From assembly GCA_000827325.1 (NCBI GenBank), contig KN832880.1:1220803-1284802 (forward strand): DNA of 64,000 bases, read 5' to 3'. Positions 1-12,027 of this stretch are shown here, in pieces. Source of the DNA: Oidiodendron maius Zn (lineage: Eukaryota; Ascomycota; Leotiomycetes; Myxotrichaceae). The notes under the pieces are model-generated. The model was not told where the DNA came from and searched no databases. It worked only from the letters and a program-made list of their open reading frames with translations. Each line of letters opens with the position of its first letter. Position 1 is the first letter of the stretch. The position numbers and the translations under genes are program-made.

Positions 1-798
1 AATATCAAGATATTTCAAATGTCCTTGACGGTCCACTCCAAAAGGCCTGGAATACAGACTTGCCATCTTTTATGTGGATTCAAACCAAGCCAGAGAATTT
101 TGCTAATTTCAATCAATATATGGCTGTCCAACGCCTCGGCATGCCTACTTGGCTTGATGTCTATCCATGGCAAGCAAAAGCAAAGGGTCTAAAGCTCGAT
201 CAGACCCTTTTTGTTGATCTCGGCGGCGGAATTGGACATCAGAGTCTTGCTTTAAGAGAGAAGTTGCCCGAATTGCCTAACAAGATCATTTTGCAAGATA
301 TACCTGTAACTTTGCGTCATGCTATCAAGCACCCGGGCATCGAGGTTATTGCACATGACTTCTTTCAGCCACAAGTTATAACAGGTGAGATCATTTCTTG
401 TACTACAATCCTCTTGCCTAAATTCACAGAGAAACAAACAGAACAGAGTACAGCAATACTAATATATACTGCTTTCCTTAGGAGCAAGAATATATTACAT
501 GCGCAACATTATGCACGACTACCCTGATGACAAAGCTATAATTATATTAAAGAATACAGCCGCAGCACTTGGTCCAGACTCTGTTATCTTGATAGATGAC
601 ATGATTATTCCTAACACTGGTGCCCACTGGGAAGCAACTCAGCTTGACATGACTATGTTAACTGGAGCAAGTGCAGCAGAGAGGACGAGGGACCAATGGT
701 TTGCTCTTGCGGAAAAAGCAGAACTGAAGATCAATAAGATCTACCAATACACGGCTAGTCTACACGATAGTATTATAGAGTGCGTAGCTTTAAGATAA
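1..798 (+). CDS. O-methyltransferase, class I SAM-dependent (5' end outside window)
   Basis: Exons about 3-384 and 482-798, with an intron at 385-481 (GTGAGA...TTAG) joining a split Gly codon. The frame is open to the window edge, so the start lies upstream. A SAM-binding motif I (VDLGGGIG) is followed by an acidic/aromatic segment, then YYMRNIMHDYPDD, where the His is the usual catalytic base, and the conserved LDMTMLTGASAAERT block. This is the C-terminal catalytic domain of the plant/fungal O-methyltransferase family (PF00891), which moves a methyl group from SAM to a hydroxyl of a small molecule, often in secondary metabolism. The N-terminal dimerisation domain is mostly outside the window. 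An SDR and a Zn2Cys6 regulator follow, so it may be the edge of a metabolite cluster (inference). The substrate is unknown. Confidence 0.88.
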
Positions 799-1915
799 AG
801 GTCACAAGATATATATTTTTCTAGTGATGTGGAAAGCCGGGCAAACCATAAATTAAAGCTGCCTGCTGGGAGCCATTGATCTTAACCTTGCATGAGCTGC
901 CTTAGCAGTTGGAAGGAAAACGACGACTGCCTTTGGATTTTGTTATGATCTGTTGCTATTTCTCAATTTTCTTGTTTTTCTAGGCGTTTTAGAAAAAAAA
1001 TTGTAAATCGATCGATCATTGTCTTGGCGACGTAACATCATCAAAGGGCTACAATCGCTCGCTGCTTGAGCGATAAGATAAATCTAATACCAAATGCACG
1101 GATAAGATCTCAGAAAATCGTCGAGTACGGTTCAATACCAATCATTTCAAATCTTACAGCGTGGGGTTTTCCTGAGCACGCAGAGTTGGGCTTTACGAAC
1201 CAGCTTCTCAGGCCATGATGTTAATGTATGACTAATGTTATGGGTATCCAATTACAAGTACTCTCGGAACATGGGTAAGAAGTACATGGATTGGGGTAAA
1301 TACGCCGCGCGCGGCCTAAATAACTTGCAGGACTCACCGCGCGGCGACCTCTCCTGCAGGACATCGCGCGCGCGGCCTCTTCTGCAAGACTCACCCCGCG
1401 CGGCCTTTCCTGCAGGACGGATCCAGACCCCGCCTGTTGGCCTGGATGCTCATTTGCGCGCGGCTTGTGAATTAGACTAAAGCAGTCTCAAGCAACTGAG
1501 ATACAGCACTATCCCGCCCTCCCATGCCTAAATATGAGTACTCCACTTTCGGCGGCTTAGACAGCCTAACTAGGAAAATTGAGCAAAGCAGATTTCCGGG
1601 ACAATGATAGGATGCTTGGAGCATAACATTCCTCTTTCTAGTTAGAGTAATCTGAGCTGAAAAGCGGAAGTGTACGTTTAAGCATGGGTGGGATCGTACC
1701 TTGGTGAACTCGGATCTGAGTTTGTGAAACAAGAATGCAATTACCGATTCCCGGAACTGGTCGGGCCAAAGAGTTATGAATAAATGTAGACACTGTGTAG
1801 TATAAAATAAATGACATCTTGGCTCTACGAAAACTCAATCTTCACATTCCATATCTGAGCTTCTTTAGAACCCAAAACATAAAGATCCATCCTTACTATC
1901 AACGATAAAATCACA
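799..1915. other. intergenic region with a GC-rich tandem repeat
   Basis: No gene is supported here. Short frames in both strands lack coding character. The notable content is the CG-rich repeat near 1300-1425, listed separately. The last 100 bases before 1916 are the probable promoter and leader of the SDR gene. Confidence 0.6.
1303..1425. repeat. CG-rich minisatellite, about 4 imperfect units of about 30 bp
   Basis: Units alternate a CGCGCGGCC core with a CTGCAGGAC or CTGCAAGAC tail and recur about every 30 bp. The block is far richer in CpG than its surroundings, which are AT-leaning. In a genome where repeats are otherwise depleted of C by RIP, an intact CpG-rich array is conspicuous. 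It lies inside a small open frame (1235-1480) that I do not consider a gene. Confidence 0.75.
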
Positions 1916-2672
1916 ATGGCAGCCAGCTCTGTTGTACTTATTCTTGGATCTGGACCTAGGGTCGGTGCCTCCGTCGCTAAGAAATTCGCCAGCAATGGCT
2001 ACAAGGTCGCTGTAGCATCTAGAAGCGGGAGTGGCACGAAGACCGCCGAAGGGTATCTCTCCCTCAAGGCAGACTTTACCAAGCCCGAGTCGATCTCAGC
2101 ACTCTTCGATGCAGTCAAGACCGAGTTCAAGGCCTCTCCTAGTGTAATCGTCTACAACGCAGCGGCACTTACAAGCCCTCCTGATGAGAACTCCTGTTTT
2201 TCGATTCCGGCGGAGACGGTCGTGTTGGATTTGAATGTCAATACTGTTAGTCCTTATGTTGCAGCACAGGAAGCCGTCAGGGGATGGGAGACGCTGCCCA
2301 AGGAGACTAAGAAGACGTTTATATACACTGGCAATGCCATGAACGTCACTCTAGTGCCTATGCCAATGGTGATGGATTTAGGCATGGGCAAGGCGGCGTC
2401 GGCATTCTGGGTCGGCCTGGCTGATGCGACGTACTCAGGCCGAGGGAGTCGGTGAGTATTTCAAACAAAAACACCGCATAGACTGTTTCTGACATGCTCG
2501 GCTCGCTAGATTCTTTTATGCCGATGAGCGTCACGTCGACGGTAACTTGAAGGGGATGGAGCTCGACGGCGCCGCACATGGCGAGTTCTTTGCACAGTTG
2601 GCGAACCATGAGGGCAATATCCCATGGCTCGCTACGTTTGTGAAGGACAAAGGTTATGTCGAATTCAAGTAA
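1916..2672 (+). CDS. atypical short-chain dehydrogenase/reductase (SDR)-like protein
   Basis: Exons 1916-2451 and 2510-2672; intron 2452-2509 (GTGAGT...CTAG) splits an Arg codon. The product is about 232 residues, a normal single-domain SDR length. The start has good context (CACAATGGC). The N-terminus is a Rossmann strand-turn with GSGPRVGASVA at residues 11-21 in place of the usual TGxxxGIG, and YNAAAL near residue 82 stands in for NNAG. In the catalytic region the Lys is present in LGMGKAAS, but the residue four before it is Leu, so the YxxxK tyrosine is missing. The fold is therefore clear while classical dehydrogenase chemistry is doubtful. It could be a divergent reductase or a non-enzymatic NAD(P)-binding protein. 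It lies between a methyltransferase and a convergent regulator. Confidence 0.85.
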
Positions 2673-2802
2673 CAGCAAGCTAGAATAATGATCTGTAGCA
2701 AGTTCAAAGTTATATCTTCAAATTATTGTCATTGGCAAGCTCCGGATTAAGCAACCTAAACGCAGCAGAGATGATTCCCCTATTGTCTTGCACGACTGCT
2801 CT

Positions 2803-4635
2803 TTAACTAAGTAACACAAGACAACCTTGGCTTCTAAAGCATGTAGCCAGATCGCAGCTCGCAACGTCTCCTACGATCCTATTGTGCCATACATTCTCCA
2901 TAATCTCGAGTGCCTTATGTACCGTGCCGAAAACGCTTGGCGGCTGCAATGCCTTCACAATTCCGCGCAAATGATCTGCTTCCTGTGGCAGCTCTGTGAG
3001 GCAGCCTGCCACGCAGAACGGCCACACCATTGTGCGCAGCAGCTCCGGCGGCGATATTTGGCTCGTGAGTAGCTCGACGATATGACCAATGTGATAACGC
3101 ACGTCGACGCTAGCGGGCTGCCATCCGGACACAACGACAAATAGGTAAACGAGCGCTGCATGAGCCCAGACACGGGTCACTAAGGGGCTTTGGCTGGCGG
3201 GTATTTTTGACTGCTGCCAGTAATCTGTTGTTAAGACATCTAGCAGGCTGCTACCCTCATTTGGGACGATTACTGGATCGGTTTCAAGCGACCTAAGATG
3301 AGCTTCCAACGAGGCCTTAATAGCTGTAGCGCGGCGGACTAACTCCATAACATCAAGATTTCCAGCTCTCTTACATTGTTGTTTCCATGCGTCAAGCACA
3401 GCAATCTCGCCAATTTGTAGCAACACCCAGTTTTGACATCCTACAATAGTCTCTAGATCGATAGGGGGGTCGGTGCCATCGATACTACTAAGAAGGCTGT
3501 GGTGGTATTCGTAGAGTCTAGGTCGCTCCTGAAGCACCGTGCTGGCAATAATGTCATCTAATATCAAAAGCGCGGATGAGAAGCGAAAGGCGACCTGTTC
3601 AGCGCTTGGAACCTGGACACATCGGGCAGGTAAAATCCATGATGACGGCCCTAAGTGGCTTATTACAGCGTTAAACCTTGAACAGGCATCGGCGGAACCT
3701 GCGGCGCCAGGGCTGTCGAGGAGCTGCCTAAAGAGAGCCAGAGCAGCATTAAGGTGTGCTTGGCAGTTATCAAAGCTCAAGACCGCAATCTCGAAACGCT
3801 GCACCTGCATGATGCTTGCCAAGATCCGTACAGCGCCGTGCAGATGTTCTGCGATGTCTGAGTCGTCAATAACTTGCAACGCCTGTCTTAGCACCCCGAA
3901 GGCCTCGGTAGTTTGTTTGAGCACCATCTCCCAAACTACGTCGCAATTGGCCATTCCTCGCGCCAGAGAGAAGAAATATGAACTCTGACATAGGGTGACC
4001 TGCCGTACTACCGGGCTGCATATCGCCATTTCCAAGATCCATGCTCTGCCTCCTTCGAGGAGGGAGGGGCGGTAGAATGGGAACAAAAAAGGGAACAAGT
4101 GTTCGAGGTAAAACATGAGGAGAAAAGTATCAGACTGTCTAAAGGCCATATTTTCGCGAGCATCCTTGCTAGTAAGTGTATAATTAACCCCACGTTGAAA
4201 CCGGACAGTGGATGCCTCGGAGCATGGCTCCTTCGCATCATCGTGAATGTCTATGTTTTCCTTGAGGAGGTCGCATATCGGAGTAGTCAGTTCCCTGGAT
4301 AGTTTTTGGGGCAGCACTGTCAATTCCGTAGTGGTAGCTTCGGCAATCGAGACGCGGTCGTTAGAGATATGGACTGCACGCTCTTTACGACGGCGATGGG
4401 CTTTTTCCTTGACCTCGCGTTTGAGCCACGTGGCCATCTCTTCCTGTCGCACACCGCCATCCATCCACTCCGGTCTGTTCTGGTCGTAGTAACAGGTGAT
4501 ACAGAGTGCAGAGCAGGCATCACACACAGGGTGTTTTCCATCGCATTTTTTGTGCCGGAGTCGGCAAGTCCAACAGCCATTAGAGACCTTTATTGTGCTG
4601 CTCTGACGAGGACCACGAGACAAGTCCATGTCCAT
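2803..4635 (-). CDS. Zn2Cys6 (C6) fungal transcription factor
   Basis: Uninterrupted 610-codon reading frame. The binuclear zinc cluster is complete: cysteines 21, 24, 31, 38, 41 and 48 give CX2CX6CX6CX2CX6C, with basic residues RLRHKK between them. After it come the RPEWMDGG motif and a long basic stretch (about residues 68-88), a layout common in regulators with a Fungal_trans_2-type C-terminal domain. The remainder is helical and leucine-rich, as expected for the regulatory domain. It is nuclear and should bind CGG-type half sites (family knowledge). It converges with the SDR gene, with only 130 bp between their ends. The target pathway is unknown; local control of the methyltransferase/SDR pair is possible. 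Confidence 0.9.
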   Translation of the reverse strand: MDMDLSRGPRQSSTIKVSNGCWTCRLRHKKCDGKHPVCDACSALCITCYYDQNRPEWMDGGVRQEEMATWLKREVKEKAHRRRKERAVHISNDRVSIAEATTTELTVLPQKLSRELTTPICDLLKENIDIHDDAKEPCSEASTVRFQRGVNYTLTSKDARENMAFRQSDTFLLMFYLEHLFPFLFPFYRPSLLEGGRAWILEMAICSPVVRQVTLCQSSYFFSLARGMANCDVVWEMVLKQTTEAFGVLRQALQVIDDSDIAEHLHGAVRILASIMQVQRFEIAVLSFDNCQAHLNAALALFRQLLDSPGAAGSADACSRFNAVISHLGPSSWILPARCVQVPSAEQVAFRFSSALLILDDIIASTVLQERPRLYEYHHSLLSSIDGTDPPIDLETIVGCQNWVLLQIGEIAVLDAWKQQCKRAGNLDVMELVRRATAIKASLEAHLRSLETDPVIVPNEGSSLLDVLTTDYWQQSKIPASQSPLVTRVWAHAALVYLFVVVSGWQPASVDVRYHIGHIVELLTSQISPPELLRTMVWPFCVAGCLTELPQEADHLRGIVKALQPPSVFGTVHKALEIMENVWHNRIVGDVASCDLATCFRSQGCLVLLS

Positions 4636-6640
4636 AATCCCGTATGATATAGATTTCTTTTTCAGCTAAAACGGTGTTCAACTGAAGTTTCGGCTCAATT
4701 ACACTCAGAGGAAGACATATAAATAGAGTTGAGTCTCTCGAGTTGCTAAAGGTGAATTATCTAATTTTGTAGCCTCTGCAGACATACAGCCGCAGCAGAA
4801 GAGGGTACGTCATGCACGTGACCATGCAAAATGGGACTAGTACCTTGGCCTGTTTCATCATCCACATACCAGAGGATATGGAAGATCCAAATACCAGTTT
4901 AACTTATCAATTATCCTTTGCAGCTGAACACTAATGAAGTAACGCATTTTGGACGCCGGTATGTGAATATAACTAGCGCTTCCCTTTACGGCCAGTATCA
5001 ATACTTCTTATCTGAGAGGCTATTACTAAATCTAGGCTCTTACAACTATATCAAATATGGCCCTCCTGAAACTTCATGCACAGCTTCTGAAAAAGGAGAC
5101 TAATCTGGTTAATTAACGTTTCTAGTCCATTTTTCAACCACTACTAGTGTGATAGCCCGGTTAGTGGCGAAGGCGGTCGTGTGGTATTAGTGTATTATTA
5201 ACGAGACTAGTATTACTACAAAGACTGCGATCTGTAACTTGTCATAGCCACAGTTATGTTTACCTACTAACTGTATTCATATTCGAGTCTTACTCTAACC
5301 TTAAGTCTTCTTCTTCTCTTTAGGTCAGTATTCTTGTATTAATACAACACTTCTCTACTATGACTCTTTCATTGAGCCTAACTGCAGTAAGGTAGTCACA
5401 TTACGGGATTTTCGCTTTGTAAGGATGAAGGTTAATATATTAAAGAGTTACTGATCAAAAAGGTAATATTAGAGTGATTAGAACCTGTGCCAGTGTTGGT
5501 GAAAATGATAATGCTAAGTAAGATTGACACCTAGTGCCGGAAGATCCCCACTACAGCTCTCGTCAAACGAAGCATATTAGCTGCATCTCTTTTAGCGCTA
5601 CAGAACCATAAGAGCGTGTCTGACGCCAGCGCCTGTAATAGTCTATTAATGACAGCACAGAAACGAAGACTATCTTTTAATTTACATTTCATAATCACTC
5701 ATTGGAAATCGACTTACAAAAAGTTGCATTACATTAAGACTTTTAGTTCACCCCAACCCCTTGCTTCAATCCGTATACTCGGGGTCCTGGCCGAATCCCC
5801 TGGAACAATCCACTTTTCACGCAATTTGTGGTTGTGGATAGTCGCTGCAACACATACCTTTCTAGAAACACAAGATTCCAGGTAATGACGAACGCTTATC
5901 GGGCTTTTGGGAAGCTACGGGACAGCCGCTATTCGCATTTTAAAACATGGGCCTTAGAACTGGTGAACTAGGACGAGCCTTCTAGAGCTCCAGCGAGGCG
6001 AGCACTGAGATGACGATATTTTCCAGCTACTTAGATGAGTATAAGGTATCCGGAAGCATAAATTCAGTGCTTCCTGGTTGAGAAGGTCGTATTAAATCCT
6101 GGGAACCCGAAAATAACCAACTCTTCGTTAATGAATCGAGACAGCTCGTGACGCCCGGACCTTGTCTAAGAAAGAAATGGCAGATAGCTAGGCAAGGCAG
6201 TAATATTAGAACTGAACTAGCCAGGATCCACAATATAACTAAGGCATGATAAAAGTGATCAAAAGTTAAGGCTAAACTACATTTACTAAGTGTAAAATTT
6301 AATACATATGATCTTTTATAACTATAATGTATTTACTCTACACTTCTATGAATTTCTCTAATACTAATAACAGTAACATACATCAACAACATTCTTCACT
6401 TACTCATAAGACTCTATAATGTTTTGACTCATCCAAGAGAAGAAAAAACTCTTATGCCCAAGAATATTGCTCATACTCCATCCAGCTTCGCCACTTACTT
6501 GTTCGTATCAAATTAAGCAAACCTACGTGGACAATGTCGCCTGTTCAATATTGTAAGTTTTAGAGTATGACATACGGTATATGTTTACTCATTGACGATA
6601 TCCCTATTCATAACAGCTTAGAGCCATCTCAAGTAGGCGG
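4636..6640. other. 2.0-kb intergenic stretch, no gene recognised
   Basis: The first few hundred bases are the promoter of the Zn2Cys6 gene on the minus strand. Short frames near 4918-5103, 5616-5885 and 6027-6233 have no domain, no plausible splice partner and many nearby stops. I see no repeat or mobile-element signature. Confidence 0.5.
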
Positions 6641-8443
6641 CTATCTTTTTGCTCTCGACCCAAAAGTATCGCGAACATCCACGACCTCTAATGCCTTGCC
6701 CGTTGTCTCATTCACCAACAACCGATTATCACCCCCTAGCCCGTGGTAGATGCCAGCCTCACTCATCCCCAGCTGCCCCTTCTCGCCCTCTGATACCTGG
6801 TCTGCCAGTCTCTCCGCAACCTCCCACTCAGTCCCGGCCGCAGTCTCCAGGTTCTTGCCGCGCGTCTCCTTAACGAAGAAGAAGCAGAAGATAGTCGCGA
6901 GGATGTCGAAGCCCATGAAAATGAGGAAGGTATTGCCTTTAATATTGGCAATCATATAGGGACTCGCGAAGGAGAAGCAGAACGAGGAGGCCCAGTGAGC
7001 TAGCATGCTAGCAGCCAACCCAAGTGCTCGTATACGTGTGGGGAAGATCTCGGGTACATAGGCCCAGGGTAGTGGCCCCCATGAGCAGTTATATATCTGA
7101 GCAAAATTCAATAAGACATCCTGTCTATCTTGTACCGTAATTATTTGTGAATCTACTTACCATAATGTCCAGATAGATCATGGCAACGGTTGCTTTGCCG
7201 GCAGCAGTGACAGATGTCGACGACTCTGTGGGAATGTACTTGACGATTAACGCAGTGATAAGCATACAAACAGCCATGAGAGCGGAACCGCCAGTGAGGA
7301 GGACGCGGCGACCGAAGCGCTCGGCAAGGACCCATATGAAGAAAGTGCATGCAATGACTTTGACAGCACCGAAGAGGCCGGTGAGAAGGAGATTGCGATT
7401 ACCCGTGCTACCCACGAGGAGCTTGAAGTACTGAGGCCCAAAGACGGCAAGAGCGCTGCTGCCGGTAGTGTTCTGAAAAATGAAGAGCGAAGGTCCAACA
7501 ACAAACCGCAGGCGGTTCGCGGGCTGCCAGAGCTCGCGAATGGAAAAGTTGTCTTTGGCAGTTGTCTCGGCCTTGAGGCCGAGTTGAGTTTCATTGAACT
7601 CGGCAATTGTTTTCTCACCGCTATCGCCACGGATCCATGTGATTGATTTCCATGCTTCCTCGCTTCTGTTCTGAGTGAGGAGCCAGCGAGCGGATTCGGG
7701 TAACGTGAATGTACCAAGAAGGAGGAGGCCACTGGAGAGAATTTGTAGACCCACTGGGATCTGCCACTCACGAGATGTTTTAGCGATGCTGGCGTTCCCG
7801 GCGACACCCTAGATATCTGGGTCAGTGAGACTCTTCCTACACTAGATATCAAACGAGCTTACATAGTCGACCCAGTAGGCCGTCAAGATACCCCACGTAT
7901 ACATCCATTGGTAGAATGAGCCGCACCGTCCTCGGATCTCTTTTGGTGTCATCTCTGCTGAATACATAGGTACGACGACACTGAGGCCGCCCATTCCCAG
8001 ACCGGCAATAAATCTAGCCGTATACCAAGCACCAAGCGAACCGGTATTGATTGTTTCTATGATAGCCCCAAGAATAAACACAGCCGAGGAGCCAATGATA
8101 GCATACTTGCGGCCATATTTGTTGGTAAGTGGGTAGATGATGAAGCACGCGACGAAAGAGCCGAGTTGTTCCAGGCCGACCGTGAGAGAGTTTACTTTTG
8201 AGACGCTCCCAGAAGCATACTTGAAGTCTTTCTGGAAAGGTTTATAGGTAAGAATTCCACCTGCGACCCCAGAATCGTACCCAGCTAGGAACGAGGAGAT
8301 GCTATGCGACGCGTATTAGCCTGTTGAACAGAGCTATGGGAAATAGGTAAAGCTTCCGCCACCCACAAAACAATTGCAGCTAGGTGATAGGCGCGTAATG
8401 TTCCTAAGCGCGTGTTTAGCTCAGGAAGAGTGAAGAACCCCAT
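6641..8443 (-). CDS. MFS sugar porter (hexose or quinate transporter family)
   Basis: Four exons on the minus strand: 8367-8443, 7863-8301, 7161-7808 and 6641-7096, giving 539 residues, the usual length of the family. All junctions keep frame; donors are GTGGGT, GTAAGC and GTAAGT. Sugar-porter signatures are visible: GYDSGVAGG after helix 1, NKYGRKY between helices 2 and 3, ARFIAGLGMGG, EIRGRCGSFYQ, PESARWL before the central loop, ERFGRR, PEIFPTRIRALG and the C-terminal ETRGKNLE. Twelve membrane helices are expected. It is a plasma-membrane H+/sugar symporter or facilitator by family; the exact sugar cannot be read. It diverges from the secreted glutaminase-like gene, sharing about 0.9 kb of upstream DNA. 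Confidence 0.92.
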
Positions 8444-9344
8444 GACGGCTGTCTTCGAACTTGTTCAGCCGGAGCAAGCTATTTCGACTGCTCTACAGTC
8501 TGGAGAGACTCCTTTGATACTTGAGATGTGAAGAGACATGACCGGGTGATGATCTCCCTACGTATTAAGTGCATAGTAGCAGTGCCAGGGGTTACTTGCA
8601 ATAGCCATCAGAAAGCACGCCATCGCCAAACTCGCAGCTTCAGCCATGTGGATTCAAAGGAAGCGAACACAACCTATACGGCCATATTCCACTGAAACTG
8701 GATTGAATTATTCTCCTTGATAGCAGTCTCTGTTTGTTTAACCCTGACCCGATTTATCAGGACGCACTAGACCCAGAGGGGCTTAAGACACGATATAAGC
8801 TTTTATACCTCCAGGGAGCGGGATCACGACATTCCCTCTCTTGCTTGCGCGAGACGCCGCTCGATTGGTCAACTCTGTGGCTCTAGAACAGCCATCCCCT
8901 AGATTTGGCTTGGTGTTTCTGGCCGATACCCGGCCCGACAGCCGCGAGATCCACGAGATCCGCGACGTCTGCAAGATTTACGCGCGCGACATCCATTGCC
9001 GGCTGTGATCTGTGAAGGTTCTTGCTTCTGCTGATCCGAGAAGCCCGAATCGATATTTACCCGCGGCGTCAAACCTGGTTAGCCCTGACCAATTCTCCCC
9101 ATGAGCTTCGGCATGGCGTCCAGCCACGTGCTAGAGCCCATGGCCTCAACTCCTATATCCTGAGATGTGTGCGGTGATGAGGAGTTCCTGCGCATAATAA
9201 AGGGGATGAGGCAATTTGGCTACGATTTTAGGCAATAGAGTGGATGGCTGTCAAGAGTGGAGGAGGTGAGAATACGAGCAGGCCTTGAAGTCGTTCTGAG
9301 GATTGGTATAAGGAACGTGTTGCTCCCATCTCTTTGGTACGTAC
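8444..9344. promoter_or_regulatory. shared divergent promoter region, sugar porter / glutaminase-like gene
   Basis: This 0.9-kb interval separates the start codons of two genes transcribed away from each other. No long coding frame is convincing in it. A GC-rich patch at about 8900-9010 stands out from its flanks. No specific operator was assigned. Confidence 0.45.
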
Positions 9345-11726
9345 ATGAGAGCGATTTTATCCGAGATCCAATTAAGGAACACAGGGCTGATGGGTCTGCT
9401 TCGCGTAGTCGGCCTTGTCAGTGTGCTTGTGCTTGTAGCTCTGCCACGTTTGGCAGTGGCCGGAAGTGTCAACCTACCTTCGTATCCCCTTGCCGTCAAG
9501 AGTCCTTACCTGTCGACGTGGGTGCCAGGAAATCAGATTGGAGATGCTCCAACAGCTCAGCCTGAGTTCTGGGCTGGTCAGGACATTACCTGGTCGATAC
9601 TTGCTCGAGTTAATGGCGTGACATACACTCTCTTTGGTGTTCCAGGTGGCATCAGCAACACCACCGCCGCCACAACCGGCACGGTCACCTACACCTCCTC
9701 CCACACTCTCATCCACGTGACAGCCGGCGGAGTCAACTTCGTCCTCGACTTCTTCTCACCGGTCTTACCTGGGACACGTGACTATGCTCGCCAGTCACTC
9801 CCTTATTCCTATCTGACCGTAACGGCAACGGGAACTGGTCTCAAGCTTGCCCATGTTCAAATCCTAAGCGCAATCGATCAAACCTGGACAGCGCAAAATG
9901 GAGCCGCTAATCTCAATTACACGACGTCTGGTACTGCTGGCTTGTTTTGGTTCTACAACCCCGATTAGATTCCGTTTACTGAGCGCAGTGATATGGCGTC
10001 TTATGGATCCGTTATCTTCGCGGCGACGAACGGCGCTAGCGTTACTCACGCCTGTGACGCACCTGGGAACGTTTACGACTCCTTTATAAGCAAAGGAGCT
10101 TTAACAGCGTCTGCAGATTGTACAAGCGCTGATCTGGCAGCTCTGTCTAAAGACTTGGGCTATGTAGATGAAATTATTCCAAGGAGTGGGGTGTTTGCCG
10201 TCGGATTTGACCGCGAGCAGTCCATCAACTATTTTGGCAATACACAGACGGGATACTACCGCTCCAAATGGCCTTCAGTACCAGAAGCGGTAGAATACTT
10301 TCTGGGGGATTATGTCGACGTGCTTGCCACCGCAGCCATTTTCGATGCGGAGGTACGGGTAAGGTCAGAGGCAGTATCGAGCAAGTTTGGTAGCCAGTAT
10401 GCAGACATCGTGGAAGCAAGTGTCAGGCAAACTTTTGGTGCCATTGACATTACGGTATGTGAGCAAGTGGCCCTGTCAAACTTATTTTTCTTACATAATT
10501 CCAGGTCCCTGCTGATGATCTCACGGCTACACCTTCAATTTTTCTGAAAGAAATCTCGAGCGATGGCAATGTTAATACCGTCGATCTCATATACCAATCC
10601 TGGCCGATCTTTATTAGTCTCAATCCGGAGTATATCAGATTCCTCTTCCAACCCATAATTTCGTACCTCGAACGTCCAATTTCAGATGGATGGCCACACC
10701 CATGGGTAGTTCATGACATTGGTTCAAGTTAGCGCCCAAACCATCATTTCACCTGACTCCATTCCGTACTAATGTTTTTTCCAGATTACCCGAATGCGAC
10801 GGGCCATAATAATGGCGTAGCAGAGTCAATGCCGCTCTTTGAGACGTCCACTTTGTTCATCCTGCTGTATGCATACCAAAAGTATACTGGCGATACCGCT
10901 TGGGCTCAAAACTATCTTCCGCTCCTGGAAGGTTATGCCGAGTACCTTGCCGCCAACTCCCTCTATCCAGCCAGTCAACTCATCAGTGTTGACGCTATTG
11001 GCGCAACTGCAAACCAGACTGCTCTTGCCATCCAATCTACCATCGGCCTTAATGCCGCTAGCATCATCACTGGCAACCATACTTACGCCACGATAGCCGC
11101 CAACTCCGCTAAGATTATCTACGATGACGCACTTGGACTAAACGGCGCCACACCTGCTGAGAGTACTCATTTTACCTATAATTATGGAAAAAATACCACA
11201 TGGAATGTGCTCTTTGCTTCGTACTCAGATGTGTTGTTAGATCTAAACACTTTTCCCTCTGCAGCATGGGAGTTACAGTCAGCCTGGTATCTCTCGCAGA
11301 TCCAGGAGGAAGGATTGCCGTTTGCAGGTCCCATAACTGATAAGAGTTATACTGGCAGCTCTATTGAGTGGGGCCTTACTGATTGGAGTGAGTTTTCCTT
11401 TTGCTGCCATTACGCATATTTTTTCCTTAACTTCTTCCCTTTCTCTCACTTTATCTTCTTCTCTTCACGACATTTTGAGCCCTCACTAAAGCCACCAACT
11501 AGATATTGTCGCCGCCGGCGCTTCCTCGGTCGCTGTCCAAGAAGCGATTGTAAACACAACGCACGCCTTCTTGACAAACGGCCTCAATACCATCCCGTTC
11601 GGCACTAAGTACAACGTCGAGGGTTCAGGCGTGGGCGTGTGGATCGGAAATAAGGCAAGAAGCACTGTCGGGTCTCACTTTGCGCTATTAGCATTACAGC
11701 AAGGGACGTGGGGGGCTGCCTTTTAA
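9345..11726 (+). pseudogene. secreted glutaminase-A-like protein (DUF4965/DUF5127/DUF1793), in-frame stop
   Basis: Exons 9345-10454, 10505-10727, 10785-11387 and 11503-11726, all phase-consistent, for about 719 codons, matching the family length. A signal peptide follows Met16 (MGLLRVVGLVSVLVLVALP), so that Met at 9390 may be the true start. Family blocks are PLAVKSPYLSTW, WSILARVNGVTYTLFG, LFWFYNPD, GYYRSKWP, the VVHDIGS-to-YPNATGHN junction across intron 2, and GSHFALLAL near the end. Fungal GtaA-type enzymes act outside the cell on glutamine. A TAG at 9966-9968 interrupts exon 1 between NPD and IPFTERSDMASYG, which are both conserved, in the same frame. Everything else looks intact, so this is either a very recent loss, readthrough or a base error. 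Confidence 0.85.
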
Positions 11727-12027
11727 GGTGTCAAGGTTTACTGGCCAATTTATACATGAATGGAGAATGGAAAGCGAGGAAATCTTCAACTGGTCACTGT
11801 AAGCTTAATAGAATAGAGTTGAGACTCGGTTTTAAGCGTTATGTTTCTTTTAAGGATTCAACACGCTCATGAATGTTTCTCAGTAAACAATAAAATAATC
11901 AACCTTTAATGTCCTGGCTCTGAAACGCTTCAAAATCTTCGAGTCGGAAGCTCCACACTCAAATTTCACCAACGTATCCACTTCTCCGCATAAACATAGC
12001 TTCATGTGCTCAATTAGCTTCTCTTAT

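Noticed and set aside
1235-1480. 81-codon open frame over the CG-rich repeat
   Set aside because: Its composition comes from the minisatellite; no domain, poor continuity and no splice partners.
9930-9968. Treating the in-frame TAG of the glutaminase-like gene as an intron acceptor
   Set aside because: The nearest in-frame donor would give an intron under 40 nt and would remove conserved residues (LFWFYNPD).
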